From positions 1 to 42,143 of IMG/VR virus record IMGVR_UViG_3300048589_000350: a stretch of DNA of 42,143 nucleotides; one strand, 5' to 3'. Origin of the DNA: a virus. This document shows positions 1 to 8,497 of the stretch, piece by piece; positions within the stretch are counted from its first letter, which is position 1; each line of letters begins with the position of its first letter. The position numbers were made by a program, and so were the translations under genes. The notes under the pieces were generated by a model. That model had not been told where the DNA came from. It saw only the letters and a program-made list of their open reading frames with translations, and searched no databases.

Positions 1-21
1 GTCCGCAGGGTGCACCAATGA
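1..21 (+). CDS. 3' end of the gene that begins at 41766 (if the molecule is circular)
   Basis: Reading bases 1-21 in the frame that continues from the right edge gives six codons (VRRVHQ) and a TGA stop at 19-21. This would finish the open gene that starts at 41766, giving a protein of 132 residues. The stop lies 25 bases before the next start codon, which matches the tight packing elsewhere. It depends on the two window ends being adjacent, which the sequence cannot prove. Confidence 0.45.
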   Translation, partial: VRRVHQ

Positions 22-46
22 GTATTATTACCACAAAGGAGCGTAC

Positions 47-949
47 ATGAAATCCTGGTTCAAGCACGACTACGCCGCCCGCAACGACGACAAAGTTCTG
101 GAGCTCCGTGCCGAGTTCGGATGGGAGGGCTACGGTATCTTCTGGGCTATCATCGAGTACATGGCCGAGACGAATGGGGGCATCGACACCCGAAAGATCG
201 GAGCTGTGAGCATCGGACTGGGTGTCGACAAGACCCTTCTAACCCGAATCATCGAGTTTTGCCGCAAGGTGGAACTGTTTGAATCCGACGGAAAAATCGT
301 CAGAAACCGCCGTCTTTCGAGTCATCTTTCGGAGATAGAAGCCAAACGGGAAGGGGGTTCACAAGGGGGTAAAAGGTCAGCCCAAAAGAGGGGTTCAAAC
401 AATAGGGCTTCAAGGAATCCTTCAAGCATACCTAACACCACTCCTTCAAGCATACCTTCAAGCATACCTTCAAGGAGTGCTTCAACAGATAAGATAGATA
501 AGATAGATAAGATAGAGAGAGAGTCAGACGCGCGCACGCGCGCGGGGCGCTCTCTCTCGGATTTCGCTTCGCTCATACAGGCCCCGGAGATAGCCGAGAT
601 GATGACCGACATCGCCTCCGAGCACCCCCGATTCCCGGCAGCCGCCGAGAGCTGGTATGGGCACCTGTCGGAGAAGATGGGCAAGCCTCCGACCAAGGCC
701 ATGTACCAGTCCCACATGCACACCCTGTCAAAGATCGCCGACCCCGTGGGCGCTATCGACTACTCGATCACCAACGGCCACAAGTCCATCTACTCCGACT
801 GGGACGACAAGCCCACGCGCCCCAACCGCCAGACAACCACAACCACCGCCGACGAGGCCTCGGGATGGAAACCCTTTGACGACAGCCCCAAGCCGCCCGG
901 ACCCAACCACCCCGACTACCACCGCGTCCAAACCCCGCCCCGAGCCTAA
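47..949 (+). CDS. Replication initiator-like protein (Lin1244/DUF4373 N-terminal domain)
   Basis: This 300-residue protein probably starts phage DNA replication and recruits the helicase encoded just downstream. Residues 1 to about 95 match the Lin1244/Lin1753 (DUF4373) winged-helix type: KHDYAARND near the start and FGWEGYGIFWAI soon after are typical. Residues about 105-165 form a low-complexity linker with PSSI and KID repeats, encoded by iteron-like DNA. A second folded region follows from about residue 170, like the helicase-loading part of DnaD- or O-type proteins, though I cannot assign it to a family. The ATG at 47 has a clear Shine-Dalgarno (AAAGGAG), one of the best in the window. 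Initiator beside dnaB is the lambda O/P or DnaD/DnaB layout. The role is inferred from domain and position. Confidence 0.75.
   Translation: MKSWFKHDYAARNDDKVLELRAEFGWEGYGIFWAIIEYMAETNGGIDTRKIGAVSIGLGVDKTLLTRIIEFCRKVELFESDGKIVRNRRLSSHLSEIEAKREGGSQGGKRSAQKRGSNNRASRNPSSIPNTTPSSIPSSIPSRSASTDKIDKIDKIERESDARTRAGRSLSDFASLIQAPEIAEMMTDIASEHPRFPAAAESWYGHLSEKMGKPPTKAMYQSHMHTLSKIADPVGAIDYSITNGHKSIYSDWDDKPTRPNRQTTTTTADEASGWKPFDDSPKPPGPNHPDYHRVQTPPRA
408..486 (+). repeat. 12-bp iteron-like direct repeats inside the initiator gene
   Basis: Units begin every 12 bases at 408, 420, 432 (degenerate), 444, 456, 468 and 480 (partial). The core is CTTCAAGCATAC; three units (420, 444, 456) are identical, while 408 and 468 differ in the last bases. 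Evenly spaced repeats like this are typical binding sites for a replication initiator. They also encode PSSI tetrapeptides in the protein linker. Confidence 0.7.
488..514 (+). repeat. Three tandem 9-bp AT-rich repeats (GATAAGATA)
   Basis: GATAAGATA occurs at 488-496, 497-505 and 506-514 without interruption, encoding KID three times. Directly beside the 12-bp repeats, this is where a DNA-unwinding element would be expected in an iteron origin. Confidence 0.75.
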
Positions 950-988
950 CCACCAAACGCCAACCGACCACCCACCACCCACCACGCC

Positions 989-2365
989 ATGAACACCGAC
1001 CTATCGGCTGAGTTCGCCCTGCTCGCCCTGATGATGACCGATGAGGACGCGCGCAACTACGCCGTCGAAGCGGGTGTCACGCCCGACTGGTTCGCGCGCC
1101 CCGCCAACGCCGTCATCTTCCGCCTGGTCGTATCCCTGCACGAACGACGCGCCGTGCCCTCCGACGAGACCGTGGCCGTGGAGGTCACCCGCACGCCCGA
1201 GTTCCGCGACAAGCTCGTGGCAGCCTCCGACGTGCACCACGCCGCCAGCTTCATCGGCTACGGCCACAACGCCGAGTTCCTCGTGGCCGAGATCGCCGAC
1301 ACCTACCGCCGACGGCAACTCCGCGAGATGGCCCATCGCATCCTCACCGCCGCCGCCGACCCGTCCGAGCCCTCCGCCGACACCGCCGCCGCCGCCGACG
1401 AGGCCCTGCTCGCCATCACCACCACCGACACCGGCCAATCACCGACCGACTTCGCCTCCGCCGTGGCCGCAGCCCTCGACCCGTCGCAGTTCGGGCAGGG
1501 GATAACGACCGGACTCGCTGACCTGGACAAGGCGACGACCGGACTGCACCCCGGCGAATACTCCATCATCGGCGCGCGCCCGTCCATGGGCAAGACCGCC
1601 CTGCTCACCACCATGGCCCACAACATGGCCCGAGCCGGCATCAGCGTGGGCATCTTCTCGCTGGAGATGAGCCGTGGGGCCCTCGCACAGCGCATCATCG
1701 CCTCCGTGGCCGGCGTTCGCGTGATCGACATCCGCAAGGGTGAGCTCTCCGAGGCCAAGCTGTCCAAGCTCCACGCCACCGCCACCAACATCTCCGGGCT
1801 TCCCATCGTCATCGACGACCGCGCCGAGAGCCGTTCATCGCAGATGAGGGCAACGCTTCGGCGCTGGCTTCGATCGCCATCCCCGCCTCAGGTCATCTTC
1901 GTCGACTACCTGCAAATGGTCCAGCCCGACACCACCTCCCGAAGCGACAACCGCGAGCGTGAGATGTCCCGCGTGTCCGCCTCCCTCAAGGCCATGGCCA
2001 AGACCTACGGCGTGCACGTATGCGCCCTGGCGCAGCTCTCCCGCAAGAACGAGCAACGCCCCGACAAGCGGCCCGTTATGTCCGACCTGCGCGACTCCGG
2101 GCAGATCGAGCAGGATGCAGACATGATCCTGCTGCTGCACCGACCCGAGTACTACGGCGGCAAGACGCTCTCAGGGATCGCGCCAGAGGGCATCGCAGAG
2201 GTCAACGTGGCCAAAGCCCGCAACGGCGTGACCGGCACCGTCGAGCTCTTCTTCGACGCTGACATGACCACGTTCCGAAACCTGTACCGGGAAACGCCGT
2301 CGCTGTCACAAGCCACCACCAGCCACCACGAGCTCACCGAGGCCGACAGCTACAGCCCGTTCTGA
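989..2365 (+). CDS. dnaB: Replicative DNA helicase, DnaB type
   Basis: This 458-residue protein is an SF4 hexameric helicase that unwinds DNA ahead of the phage fork. The N-terminal primase-interaction domain covers about residues 1-120. The RecA-like core carries Walker A GARPSMGKT (195-203), Walker B VIFVDYLQM (about 302-310), and a DLRDSGQIEQDAD stretch near residue 370 typical of DnaB. Length is normal for the family. The ATG at 989 has no Shine-Dalgarno but lies 26 bases after one copy of the CCAAACGCCAA leader motif (953-963). It follows the initiator gene by 39 bases, so the two are probably co-transcribed. No primase was recognised, so host primase may be used. Confidence 0.95.
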   Translation: MNTDLSAEFALLALMMTDEDARNYAVEAGVTPDWFARPANAVIFRLVVSLHERRAVPSDETVAVEVTRTPEFRDKLVAASDVHHAASFIGYGHNAEFLVAEIADTYRRRQLREMAHRILTAAADPSEPSADTAAAADEALLAITTTDTGQSPTDFASAVAAALDPSQFGQGITTGLADLDKATTGLHPGEYSIIGARPSMGKTALLTTMAHNMARAGISVGIFSLEMSRGALAQRIIASVAGVRVIDIRKGELSEAKLSKLHATATNISGLPIVIDDRAESRSSQMRATLRRWLRSPSPPQVIFVDYLQMVQPDTTSRSDNREREMSRVSASLKAMAKTYGVHVCALAQLSRKNEQRPDKRPVMSDLRDSGQIEQDADMILLLHRPEYYGGKTLSGIAPEGIAEVNVAKARNGVTGTVELFFDADMTTFRNLYRETPSLSQATTSHHELTEADSYSPF

Positions 2366-2381
2366 CACCACCGACCCCTCC

Positions 2382-2398
2382 CTGACGCATTCCGTCAG
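2382..2398 (+). other. Hairpin after dnaB
   Basis: CTGACG (2382-2387) and CGTCAG (2393-2398) form a perfect 6-bp stem with a 5-base loop. No T-run follows, so it is a weak terminator candidate or RNA-processing structure closing the replication module before the late promoter. Confidence 0.35.
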
Positions 2399-2413
2399 AA
2401 CCCGAACATAAGC

Positions 2414-2445
2414 ACTTGCGCAAGTCCCCAGACTTTGCCTATCTT
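2414..2445 (+). promoter_or_regulatory. Putative late promoter with palindromic operator upstream of terminase
   Basis: TTGCGC (2416-2421) and TATCTT (2440-2445) are 18 bases apart, 65 bases before the small terminase start. A perfect 12-base palindrome, ACTTGCGCAAGT (2414-2425), overlaps the -35 element. The half-site ACTTGC also recurs at the early promoter by the repressor gene, so this may be a repressor- or activator-controlled late promoter. Sequence-based inference only. Confidence 0.5.
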
Positions 2446-2509
2446 CGTCACACCCCCCCGAAGATCACCCCGCCGACCCGGTTAATCCCAACACCAACCG
2501 GAGCGGCAC

Positions 2510-2977
2510 ATGGCCCAGAAGGCCACACAGAAGGCCACGACAGTCCGCTCCACCAAGCGAAAAGGGAGCGGCGAATACAAAGACGAATCGGCAACCATCG
2601 ACGCTATCGTCTCCGAAATCGCGGAGATGATCGTTATGGGACATGGCCGGAGTGCCATTCTGCGATATTCCGCAGAGAAGTGGGGATACAAGTCCCGATG
2701 GACCGAAGAGCTTGTTGCAAGAGCCCGCGAACTCATCGCCGCCGACACCGCCGAAGAGCGCAAGGACTCCATCGTCAAGGGCATCGCACGCATGGAGATG
2801 CTGTTCCTCAAGAACATCCAGCGAGGGGCCTACGCCGAAGCCCGAAAGGTGCAAGAGACCCTGAACAAGCTCATGGGCCTCAACGCCGAAGCGAGCGAGC
2901 GCGAAGACGGCGACGCGAACATCATCGCCGACGCTATCGGTGGTCTCAAGTACGACACCCAGCAGGAGGAACCCTGA
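2510..2977 (+). CDS. Terminase small subunit (putative)
   Basis: This 155-residue protein should recognise the packaging site and hand DNA to the large terminase. Evidence is mainly position: it directly precedes the large subunit gene with an ATGA-type overlap (2975-2979). Its character fits too: a basic N-terminus, a helix-turn-helix-like segment around residues 25-65 (GHGRSAILRYSAEKWGYKSR), a long helical middle for oligomerisation, and an acidic C-terminus. GGAGCGG lies before the ATG. No signature motif is decisive. Confidence 0.75.
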   Translation: MAQKATQKATTVRSTKRKGSGEYKDESATIDAIVSEIAEMIVMGHGRSAILRYSAEKWGYKSRWTEELVARARELIAADTAEERKDSIVKGIARMEMLFLKNIQRGAYAEARKVQETLNKLMGLNAEASEREDGDANIIADAIGGLKYDTQQEEP

Positions 2978-4275
2978 TGGGTGTCCCGCGTTTAGATACC
3001 TTCCCCATCCCGAGCCCCAAGCAGGTGGCTTGCATACGCGCATCGGGACCGGGCGTGAACCTTTGGGAGGGCTCCGTCCGTTCGGGCAAGACCGTTGGAA
3101 GCCTGCTCGACCTGATCGCAACGCTCAAACACGGACCACCCGGCGACGCTATTCTGATCGGCAAGACCGAGCGGACGATCATCCAGAACGTCATCAACCC
3201 GATACGCGCCTACACCGGCGCTAAGATGCGTCTGGGCTCTGGTGTTACCCGCCTTTTCGGACGCACGATCTACGTCGTTGGAGCCAACGACGAGCGCTCC
3301 GAGTCGAAGATACGCGGAGGCACCTACGCCGTTGCCTACGGCGACGAGGTGACGCTTTGGCCCGAGAGCTTCTTCAACATGCTCATGAGTCGCCTATCGG
3401 TCGAAGGGGCTACCTTCATCGGCACCACCAACCCCGACGGCCCGCGCCACTGGCTCAAGGTCAACTTCCTCGACCGCATCGGCGAGCTTCCCGGCTGGCG
3501 CGTGTTCAAGTTCTGCATCGACGACAACCCACACCTCACGCCCGCGTTCGTCGAGGGTCTGCGCAAGATGTACACCGGCATGTGGTACGCCCGCTTCATC
3601 GAAGGCAAGTGGGTAGCCGCCGAGGGCGCTATCTACGACATGTTCGACGAGGGTAGGCACACAGCCCCGATATCGGCGTTCCCTGCTCACTTCCGAGCCT
3701 ACTACGTGGCTATCGACTACGGCACCAAGAACCCCTTTGTGGCGGGTCTGTTCGGTATCGGTCGCACGGAAAAAGACCAGCCCGAGAAGCTCTGGTGCAT
3801 CGACACCTACCGTTGGGACAGTGTCAAGAAGGGCAGGCAGAAGACCGACGCAGAGTACAGCGAGGACATGCGAGCGTGGCTACGCCGCCACAAGGTCACA
3901 CCCGCCGCCGTCTATTACGACCCTTCCGCCGCGTCCTTTGCCCTCCAGATCATCCGTGACGGCGTTCGCGGCGTGGTCAAGGCCAACAACGACGTGCTCC
4001 CCGGCATCCGCAACGTGGCAACCCTGCTCGCGGACGACCGTATCGTCATCGCTGACCACCTGATCGACGACATAGGCGAGATGCAGGGATACGTCTGGGA
4101 CAAGAAGGCGCAGGACCGTGGCGAAGATTCCCCGCTCAAGGCCAACGACCACTTCGCCGACATGATCCGATACCTGGTACGCAACACATCGGCCGAATGG
4201 AAAGACTGGATCACGTACGAGGACCCGCTTGCAGGCGTGAACGTGCTTCGACCGACAGCCATGAACCGAGCCTAA
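2977..4275 (+). CDS. terL: Terminase large subunit (packaging ATPase/nuclease)
   Basis: This 432-residue motor protein pumps DNA into the prohead and cuts it. Walker A is GSVRSGKT (32-39), Walker B is VAYGDEV (119-125), and the RNase H-like nuclease domain starts near VAIDYGTKNPF (about 244, with D247). YYDPSAASF and NDHFADMIRY follow in the positions of later nuclease motifs. Length matches PBSX/SPP1-like large terminases. The ATG at 2977 overlaps the stop of the small subunit; the reading frame is open further upstream, but that part lies over the small-subunit gene and is not expected to be translated. Confidence 0.95.
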   Translation: MGVPRLDTFPIPSPKQVACIRASGPGVNLWEGSVRSGKTVGSLLDLIATLKHGPPGDAILIGKTERTIIQNVINPIRAYTGAKMRLGSGVTRLFGRTIYVVGANDERSESKIRGGTYAVAYGDEVTLWPESFFNMLMSRLSVEGATFIGTTNPDGPRHWLKVNFLDRIGELPGWRVFKFCIDDNPHLTPAFVEGLRKMYTGMWYARFIEGKWVAAEGAIYDMFDEGRHTAPISAFPAHFRAYYVAIDYGTKNPFVAGLFGIGRTEKDQPEKLWCIDTYRWDSVKKGRQKTDAEYSEDMRAWLRRHKVTPAAVYYDPSAASFALQIIRDGVRGVVKANNDVLPGIRNVATLLADDRIVIADHLIDDIGEMQGYVWDKKAQDRGEDSPLKANDHFADMIRYLVRNTSAEWKDWITYEDPLAGVNVLRPTAMNRA

Positions 4276-4303
4276 CCCAACCACCCCAACTCACCAAAGA
4301 CCC

Positions 4304-5818
4304 ATGCTTCCACAAGAGAACACAGCAATCATCGACCTGATCGACACCGACTGGCACCGCCGCGTAAGAGAGTGGGAGGTGTGGTACAGCTCGGACCCAG
4401 AGACGATCGCCAACTACTACGCCGCTCAGGCCAAGAAGGCGAGCGAGGGGCGTTTCTACACCGAATTGGGCACGGGTCAGGATACGGTCATGCACATGCC
4501 ACTCGCATCCGACATCGCCGCCGTTTCCGCTTCGCTGCTCTTCAGCGAGGCTCCCGAGTTTGATGTTCCGGCAGCCGTTCAGGAGCGCTTCACCGAGTTC
4601 GCAGAAGCCGCCAACTTGGGAGCGCTGCTGCTCGAGGCCGCCGAGCTATGCGCCGCCTTGGGAGGCGTATTCGTCAAGATCGACATCGACCCCGAAGTGA
4701 GCGAGATGCCAGTGATATCGGCTATGCCGCCGACTTCTTGCCGCGCCGTCTTCCACCGTGGGGTTGTAACGAGCTTCCTGCACTGGAAGAACGTCAAGAC
4801 CGACACCGCCAACGACGCTGTGTGGAGGCTGGTCGAATCGCGCCGCAGAGCCGATGGACAGATCATCATCGAAACGGCTTTGTACAAGGGCAGGGCCGAC
4901 AACATCGGCAAGCTCGTGTCCATGGATTCGATCGACGAGACCAAGGGCTTCTCCGCCGATCCCGTGGGCATCGTCACCGAGCGAGGCATTGGCGTGGTCT
5001 ATGTGCCCAACCGCCTGCCGAACCGCCTGCGTCCGAACTCTCCGCAGGGCGTGTCCGACTACCAGTCATGCGTGTCGCTGCTCGACGCTCTGGACGCTGC
5101 CTACACGGCATGGTGGCGGGACATTGAGGACGGTCGATCCCGCCTGATGATCGACGAGTCCCTGCTTGATGGCACCAAGTCCAAGGACGGCTCGCCGCGT
5201 TTCAACACCAACGACCGCGCCTACGTCAAGCTGGCCATGGAAGCGGCCCGCGTTGGTGAACACGGCTACAAGCCCATCGAACAGGTCCAGTTCGACATTC
5301 GCATGGAGGAGCACAAGGCATCGTGTTTGCACCTGATCGAGCAGATCGTTGACCGCGCCGGCTACAGCCCTGCGAGCTTCGGGTTCGGCCTTGAGGGCAG
5401 GGCTGAATCGGGCACAGCGCTTCGCATGAGGGAGCGTAAGAGCATGCTCACACGCAACAAGAAATCCCGCTACTGGACGGCTCGCATCAAGGACCTGCTC
5501 TGGCAGGTAGGCGAGTTCGACCGGCTTATGGGCGGGAGAGGTGGTTGGGACATCAACGTCACCCTCTCCGATTCGATCGTTCCCGACGAACTCGAGCGTG
5601 CCCAGACCGTGCAGGCCCTCGCCGCCGCAGGAGCCGTTTCGCTCGAGCGAATGGTACGCATCATCAACCCTGACTGGGACGATCCTCAGGTGCAGGCCGA
5701 AGTGGAGGCCATACGCTCCGAGACCGGACTAGCCTTACAGGGCTTCGAGGGCGACCCGGTGCCAATGGGTGCGGGCGCTAACACGGGCTCGAACACGGGC
5801 ACGGAGGATGATGAATGA
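4304..5818 (+). CDS. Portal protein (SPP1 gp6-like)
   Basis: This 504-residue protein should form the dodecameric portal through which DNA enters and leaves the head. Length, position directly after the large terminase, and the overall pattern (N-terminal WYSSDPETIANYYAAQ, central AGYSPASFGFG, C-terminal helical DELERAQTVQALAAAGAVS) fit the SPP1 Gp6-like family. The C-terminus is rich in Gly, Asn and acid residues. No Shine-Dalgarno precedes the ATG; the leader is A/C-rich. It overlaps the next gene by 4 bases. Confidence 0.88.
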   Translation: MLPQENTAIIDLIDTDWHRRVREWEVWYSSDPETIANYYAAQAKKASEGRFYTELGTGQDTVMHMPLASDIAAVSASLLFSEAPEFDVPAAVQERFTEFAEAANLGALLLEAAELCAALGGVFVKIDIDPEVSEMPVISAMPPTSCRAVFHRGVVTSFLHWKNVKTDTANDAVWRLVESRRRADGQIIIETALYKGRADNIGKLVSMDSIDETKGFSADPVGIVTERGIGVVYVPNRLPNRLRPNSPQGVSDYQSCVSLLDALDAAYTAWWRDIEDGRSRLMIDESLLDGTKSKDGSPRFNTNDRAYVKLAMEAARVGEHGYKPIEQVQFDIRMEEHKASCLHLIEQIVDRAGYSPASFGFGLEGRAESGTALRMRERKSMLTRNKKSRYWTARIKDLLWQVGEFDRLMGGRGGWDINVTLSDSIVPDELERAQTVQALAAAGAVSLERMVRIINPDWDDPQVQAEVEAIRSETGLALQGFEGDPVPMGAGANTGSNTGTEDDE

Positions 5819-7038
5819 TCTCTCCGGACAGGTACGCAGACCTCGCATCGGCCATCGTCGAGGCATCGGAGAGACTGAGCCTGTCGGTACTCGCTGCCCT
5901 TACGGCCGCAGCCCGCGAGCTGCTCGCCAACCCCGCAAGCGCGAGCGCTCGCAACCGCTTCCGTCGGCAGGTCAGGAAAAGCGCAAGCCTGTGGAGGTCG
6001 GAGATTGATAACTTCCTCGACGCAGACCTTCTCGAGACCTACATCGCGGCGGCAGGCGTGGCGGGCTCGCAGATCGCAAAAGCCGTACCGTCGGCCGTGG
6101 CAGCATCAGGCGGGCAGATACCACCCGTGGGCATCGGCACGTCAGGGGGCAAGCTGCCGCCATCTGCGTCGGCAGCCCTTCGCAAGGCGGGTCTTTCCCG
6201 GCACCTGACGGCCTTCGCCGTCATACGCGCCGCCGCCGATAACTCCCTTGGTGACACGGTTGTTCCCGTGCTTCGCTGGACGGAGGATGCGTACCGTCGC
6301 ATCGCCTCATCGGCAGCCCTTGACGCGCTGGCACCCGGCTCCGACGAAGAAGTCAGGCGCTACACCCGCAGATCGGTCACACAGTCAATGCTCGACCGCT
6401 TCGCATCGGAGGGCATCACAGCCATCACTTACGAGAATGGCCGAATGGTAGGCGTTGACACCTACGCGGAGATGGCGGCGCGAACGGCCATAGGGCAAGC
6501 CACGGTGCAGGCTTCCATGAACCGGTACGCAGAGTTTGGTTTCGACTTGGTACGCGTTTCATCACACCCGAGGCCGGCTCCCATGTGTCAGCCGTGGGAG
6601 CACAAGATACTATCCCGAACTGGCGACACGCTGGGGTATCCTACCTACGCAGAGGCGCACAACGACGGCAAGGGTTTGCACCATCCCAACTGCGGCCACT
6701 CGGTCACGGCCTACATTCCGGGCGTGTCCCTCGAAGAACTTCCGCGATTGGCAGACCCCGGCGAGAAGGCTTTATACGACAAGCACGGCAAAGAGGCGGG
6801 TGACCAGATCGCCTACAAGGCACAGCAGCGACAACGCCAGATAGAGCGAAAGATACGCGAATACAAACGCAGGCAGACCGTGGCTCTGCATGACGACGCT
6901 ATCGAAGCCGCCCAGCGCAAGGTGAACCAGTGGCGGGCACGCATGAGGGAGCACCTGAGCATCCATCCCTACCTGAGGCGCAAGCCCGAGCGCGAGCGCA
7001 GGGTTGTCAAGGCAAGCGGGGCGGAGGTGGCGCGTTGA
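5815..7038 (+). CDS. Minor head protein (phage minor capsid protein 2 type)
   Basis: This 407-residue protein is a minor head component probably needed for prohead assembly or DNA ejection. The diagnostic part lies at residues about 250-305: a PMCQPWEHKI segment with C258, then YPTYAEAHNDGKGLHHPNCGHS with C293, and YIPG. This Cys/His pattern is typical of the minor capsid 2 / Mu F-like fold. Residues about 310-370 are strongly charged and probably coiled-coil. The ATG overlaps the portal stop (ATGA). Position after the portal matches SPP1 gp7. Confidence 0.85.
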   Translation: MISPDRYADLASAIVEASERLSLSVLAALTAAARELLANPASASARNRFRRQVRKSASLWRSEIDNFLDADLLETYIAAAGVAGSQIAKAVPSAVAASGGQIPPVGIGTSGGKLPPSASAALRKAGLSRHLTAFAVIRAAADNSLGDTVVPVLRWTEDAYRRIASSAALDALAPGSDEEVRRYTRRSVTQSMLDRFASEGITAITYENGRMVGVDTYAEMAARTAIGQATVQASMNRYAEFGFDLVRVSSHPRPAPMCQPWEHKILSRTGDTLGYPTYAEAHNDGKGLHHPNCGHSVTAYIPGVSLEELPRLADPGEKALYDKHGKEAGDQIAYKAQQRQRQIERKIREYKRRQTVALHDDAIEAAQRKVNQWRARMREHLSIHPYLRRKPERERRVVKASGAEVAR

Positions 7039-7811
7039 CCCGCGTGCGCATCGTCACCGCCATCTGGGGACGGTATGGGCTCGCCAGCTCGTGCATGGCG
7101 CATTGGCAGCGCTGGGCGCGTCAGGCTGGATGGGAGGCCCAGATATTCGCCGCCGTCAGCGAAGATGCGGCAGAGGCGATCTGTGAGGCTCTGGGTGTGT
7201 ATTACGTCCGTGTTCCCAACCAGCCACTCGGAACGAAGTGGAACGAGGTCGTGAAATTGGCCATGTCTGCGCCCTGCGATTACGACTACCTGATGACGAT
7301 GGGAAGTGACGACGTGCTGTCACCCAGACTCGCCGCCGCTTACGAGCCTTACATCGCATCGGGCACCCTGCTTTTCGGTGTTCCCGACATGTACGCATGG
7401 GACACGACCTCAAGGCGGGGACTGTACTTCCAAGGCTACACCGACCCATTCCCGAAGATCGCCATCGGAGCGGGCAGGATGCTCCACCGCAGGGCAGCCG
7501 AGCACGTCGTTGGCCGCGTGGGATGGCTCTATCAGGCCGACATTACCAGGGGGCTCGACACCCAGAGCCGGAACCTCTGCGCCCATGTGGGTATCGCAGA
7601 GACGATCCTTCCACCACAAAGGGCTGTCCTCGACATCAAGGGGAGGGACAACATCAACCCCATAGGTCGCTTCTCGAGCGTAGGCGGTTGGCTGTCGTGG
7701 GAAGAAATTGGGAAAATGTTCGACATTCCCGACATAGAATCGTTCGTATCGGGCATTTCGATACCCAGCGCAATGCCCGCAGAAAAGCCCCACGAGCCAA
7801 TTCTGTCATAA
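7035..7811 (+). CDS. Glycosyltransferase-like protein in the head gene cluster
   Basis: This protein of about 258 residues resembles a GT-A (GT2-like) nucleotide-sugar transferase. It has an N-terminal RIVTAIWGRYGLASSCM strand-loop-helix, then YDYLMTMGSDDVLSP with an Asp-Asp pair at residues 92-93 where a metal-binding DXD motif is expected. The reading frame is open further upstream but overlaps the minor head gene. The most likely start is the TTG at 7035, which overlaps the preceding TGA and has GGAGG upstream; the GTG at 7044 is an alternative. A glycosyltransferase between minor head protein and scaffold is unusual. It could glycosylate virion proteins or phage DNA, or be a non-catalytic structural relative. 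Confidence 0.6.
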   Translation: MTRVRIVTAIWGRYGLASSCMAHWQRWARQAGWEAQIFAAVSEDAAEAICEALGVYYVRVPNQPLGTKWNEVVKLAMSAPCDYDYLMTMGSDDVLSPRLAAAYEPYIASGTLLFGVPDMYAWDTTSRRGLYFQGYTDPFPKIAIGAGRMLHRRAAEHVVGRVGWLYQADITRGLDTQSRNLCAHVGIAETILPPQRAVLDIKGRDNINPIGRFSSVGGWLSWEEIGKMFDIPDIESFVSGISIPSAMPAEKPHEPILS

Positions 7812-7826
7812 CCTGTCAGAACGATG

Positions 7827-7855
7827 TTGCATTAGCTTGCGATTTTGCGTACACT
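7827..7855 (+). promoter_or_regulatory. Putative promoter for scaffold and capsid genes
   Basis: TTGCAT (7827-7832) and TACACT (7850-7855) have an ideal 17-base spacer in an 80-base gap before the scaffold gene. The -10 box is preceded by TTTGCG and followed by TGC, giving TACACTTGC, very like TATACTTGC at the early promoter. A dedicated promoter would raise expression of scaffold and capsid protein. Not tested. Confidence 0.6.
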
Positions 7856-7891
7856 TGCCCATGAAGCGTAGGGAAACTGAATAATTTTATC

Positions 7892-8497
7892 ATGAGTCAA
7901 TCAGCACAACCATCTGATCCAAGCAATACTGACCCGACACCGGGCGGCGGTGGCGATCCTCAGGGGGCACCGGCGGCAGGGGCGGCGGCAACGCCTACCC
8001 CGCCTTCCGGTGGTGAACCCAATCCGGAGATTGACAAGCTGTCCAAGGCGCTGAAGGCATCCAATGCCGAAGCAGCCGCCTACCGTGTCAAGATGAAGGA
8101 GCTGATGAAGGTGTTCGGTCTCGACGAGAAGGGCAACCCCGACCCAGAGGCCGTACGCTCAGAGCTCGACCGGATCAAGTCGGAGAACCTGAACCTGCAC
8201 ACCCAGATGATCGCGGCCCAGGCGGCCACGGAAGCGGGTGTGGACGCAGAGCTGGCTCTGTCGTACTTGCAGGGCAAGGGCAAGCTATCCGACTTCGACC
8301 CCAAAGCCGACGGAGCAAAGGCCAAGCTGGCCGAGCTCTTCAAGGCTGCTGCCAAGGACAAGCCGGGTCTGGCATCCGGCCCTGCGCCTGCACAGCCCAA
8401 AGTGGGTGTCCCTCCGTCCCAGGCGGGCGGCGGCGACAAGCCCACGGTGAACGGTTGGCTCAAGAACGCCCTCAACCGGGGGCGTGTGACGATCTAA
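7892..8497 (+). CDS. Capsid scaffolding protein (putative)
   Basis: This 201-residue protein should guide major capsid assembly and then leave the prohead. Residues 1-45 are a disordered Pro/Gly/Ala tail, about 45-110 a heptad-like coiled coil (LSKALKASNAEAAAYRVKMK and onward), and the C-terminus is basic (WLKNALNRGRVTI), where scaffolds contact the capsid shell. Low sequence complexity and location directly before the major capsid gene are the main support. No Shine-Dalgarno; the promoter at 7827 lies just upstream. Confidence 0.75.
   Translation: MSQSAQPSDPSNTDPTPGGGGDPQGAPAAGAAATPTPPSGGEPNPEIDKLSKALKASNAEAAAYRVKMKELMKVFGLDEKGNPDPEAVRSELDRIKSENLNLHTQMIAAQAATEAGVDAELALSYLQGKGKLSDFDPKADGAKAKLAELFKAAAKDKPGLASGPAPAQPKVGVPPSQAGGGDKPTVNGWLKNALNRGRVTI

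Larger units (their letters stand above)
408..558. other. Putative phage replication origin
   Basis: Three elements follow in order: a 12-bp repeat array (408-486), an AT-rich 9-bp repeat array (488-514), and a perfect 9-bp inverted repeat (GAGAGAGAG at 515-523 with CTCTCTCTC at 550-558) enclosing an alternating CG-rich stretch. Iterons followed by an AT-rich unwinding element inside the initiator gene is the known arrangement of lambdoid origins within gene O. Function is inferred from this architecture and from the adjacent dnaB. The alternative is a repetitive peptide linker with no role in DNA binding. Confidence 0.5.

Noticed and set aside
408-514. Repeats at the initiator gene considered as a CRISPR array
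   Set aside because: Repeat units are 9-12 bases with no unique spacers of regular length, so they do not form a CRISPR array. None was found elsewhere.
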